Source: Bacteroidetes bacterium UBA1952 (GTDB lineage Bacteria > Bacteroidota > Bacteroidia > Chitinophagales > Chitinophagaceae). Taken from it: 23,568 nucleotides of DNA. The translations under genes and the position numbers were made by a program. This document shows, in pieces, positions 22,511-23,568 of the stretch (its first letter is position 1; each line of letters starts with the position of its first letter). The notes under the pieces are model-generated. The model did not search any database and was not told the origin of the DNA. It worked only from the letters and a program-made list of their open reading frames with translations. The stretch lies in contig DDEO01000172.1 of assembly GCA_002336725.1 (NCBI GenBank), forward strand, positions 1 to 23,568, read 5' to 3'.

Positions 22511-23341
22511 ATGAGCGATTTTTCGAGCAAACAAAGGACGGGCTGGCGCGAGCGGCTGCACCGCATTATTTATGAAGCCAACACCCCGCTGGGCCGCCTT
22601 TTTGATATTGCCCTGCTGGTGTTTATCATAGCCAGCATCGTTATCGTTGCGCTCGATTCGGTGGCGGAATACCATCAGCGTTACGGCACTTTCTTCCTGG
22701 AGCTGGAATGGATATTTACTATCATTTTCACGATTGAGTATCTGTTGCGGCTGCTCGTTCTGCGCCGTCCGCTGCGCTTTATGGTCAGTCCGCTGGGCAT
22801 TATAGACCTGCTTTCCATCCTGCCGGCCTACCTGAGCCTGATGTATCCCGGTGCGCAAACGCTGCTGGTGTTGCGGGCCTTCCGGCTCTTGCGCATTTTC
22901 CGGATTTTTAAGCTCACGCGCTTTATGGAAGAGGCCCGCACCCTCCGACATACGCTGCGCCGTTCGATGCGCAAAATTGCCATTTTTATGCTCGTGATGG
23001 TTACCATAACCGTTATTTTGGGATCGGTGATGTATCTGGTGGAGATTGATAACCCGGCGTTCTCTTCCATCCCCACGAGCATCTATTGGGCCACCGTTAC
23101 GCTCACCACCGTAGGCTATGGCGACATCTCGCCGATAACGCCGCTGGGCAAGTTTATTTCTACCGTGATGATGCTGATTGGCTACGGCATTATTGCCGTT
23201 CCGACGGGCATTTTTGCCTCCGAGATGATGTCCAGCCGCAACAAAGGAGGGAGTTCCGAGGTGTGCCTCGCCTGCGGGCGGGAAGGCCACGATGCCGACG
23301 CGAAATTTTGCAAATGGTGCGGGGCAAAATTAGAGCCGTGA
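22511..23341 (+). CDS. Voltage-gated potassium channel with C-terminal zinc ribbon
   Basis: The 276-residue protein has a six-helix Kv architecture. S1 is about 30-50, S2 about 61-83, S3 about 93-110. S4 has positive residues every third position (Arg122, 125, 128, 131, Lys134, Arg137). S5 is about 156-178, and the pore carries the K+ filter TVGYGD (200-205) before S6 (about 214-238). After S6, VCLACGREGHDADAKFCKWCGAKL places Cys252, Cys255, Cys267 and Cys270 as a CxxC...CxxC zinc ribbon, an unusual cytoplasmic tail that could gate or assemble the tetramer (inference). The ATG at 22511 is preferred to an in-frame GTG at 22502. It follows the lipoprotein gene by 35 bp and may be read from its promoter; no terminator lies between. 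Confidence 0.93.
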   Translation: MSDFSSKQRTGWRERLHRIIYEANTPLGRLFDIALLVFIIASIVIVALDSVAEYHQRYGTFFLELEWIFTIIFTIEYLLRLLVLRRPLRFMVSPLGIIDLLSILPAYLSLMYPGAQTLLVLRAFRLLRIFRIFKLTRFMEEARTLRHTLRRSMRKIAIFMLVMVTITVILGSVMYLVEIDNPAFSSIPTSIYWATVTLTTVGYGDISPITPLGKFISTVMMLIGYGIIAVPTGIFASEMMSSRNKGGSSEVCLACGREGHDADAKFCKWCGAKLEP

Positions 23342-23532
23342 GATGCCGGACGCGATGATCTCCGGAAAGGGTGCATACCAGATTTTCGCTTCTGTCGTTT
23401 TTGAGAAGGCCATTAGGCTTCTTGCGAAAGTCGTTTCATGCAGCATTTTCGTTGCTATGTAGTACGCCACCAATCTCGATTATTCTGTGTTGTGGAGATT
23501 GACCCTTAATCCCGACAACCCGCGTTATGGAG

Positions 23533-23553
23533 ATGGCGGGTCAGGCCCGCCAT
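23533..23553. repeat. REP-like inverted repeat
   Basis: ATGGCGGG (23533-23540) pairs with CCCGCCAT (23546-23553) around TCAGG. GC-rich inverted repeats of this kind are common dispersed intergenic elements. No T-tract follows. A weaker inverted repeat, CAATCTC/GAGATTG, spans 23471-23501. The 227 bp after the channel gene contain no gene I can support. Confidence 0.55.
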
Positions 23554-23568
23554 GACGGATTACGTACG

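Overview
The window is chromosomal DNA of a Bacteroidota bacterium. The evidence is a type IX secretion (T9SS) style cargo protein beside a PorV/PorQ-family outer membrane protein, a large SusC-like TonB receptor with an N-terminal carboxypeptidase-regulatory domain, a textbook Bacteroidota promoter (TTTG-N20-TAgcTTTG at 20964-20995), and an IspG N-terminus of the Bacteroidota type. The protein families suggest the Chitinophagia/Saprospiria side of the phylum. That placement is inference. There is no phage, IS transposase, CRISPR or tRNA/rRNA gene that I can support.

Layout. 1-815 (-): 5' part of ispG, running off the left edge, head-to-head with a multi-pass membrane protein of unknown function (814-2481 +); the two start codons overlap in one CATG. 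2482-2827: a leftward terminator and a striking CCAAT/mini-hairpin array in the presumed 3' UTR of kbl. 2828-4415 (-): kbl (2-amino-3-ketobutyrate CoA ligase) and a small HNH protein. 4416-4788: non-coding, short repeats and the dxs promoter. 4789-6732 (+): dxs, so two MEP isoprenoid genes lie in this window. 6941-7204 (+): small membrane protein. 7205-7465: palindromic terminator and two related inverted repeats. 7466-9171 (+): rsmA translationally coupled (ATGA) to a D-2-hydroxyacid dehydrogenase.

9272-18361 (+) is the most interesting block: TonB-dependent receptor (1287 aa), 23 bp gap, giant secreted T9SS-type protein (1347 aa), 73 bp gap with a strong hairpin, PorV/PorQ-like barrel (361 aa). 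It looks like a self-contained receptor / surface-protein / carrier module. 18486-19506 (+): greA and a HIT hydrolase, separated by two kinds of short tandem repeat, one phased at exactly 10 bp. 19794-20863 (-): a SAM hydroxide adenosyltransferase overlapping a small ABM-fold protein. 21030-22475 (+): a beta-helix lipoprotein with a clear promoter. 22511-23341 (+): a voltage-gated K+ channel with a C-terminal zinc ribbon. The final 227 bp are non-coding.

Over the whole window the palindrome TTCCGGAA is hugely over-represented (23 copies by hand count, about 0.4 expected at equal base frequencies). It occurs in all three codon phases and inside terminators, and is rarer in the receptor/cargo/PorV block.
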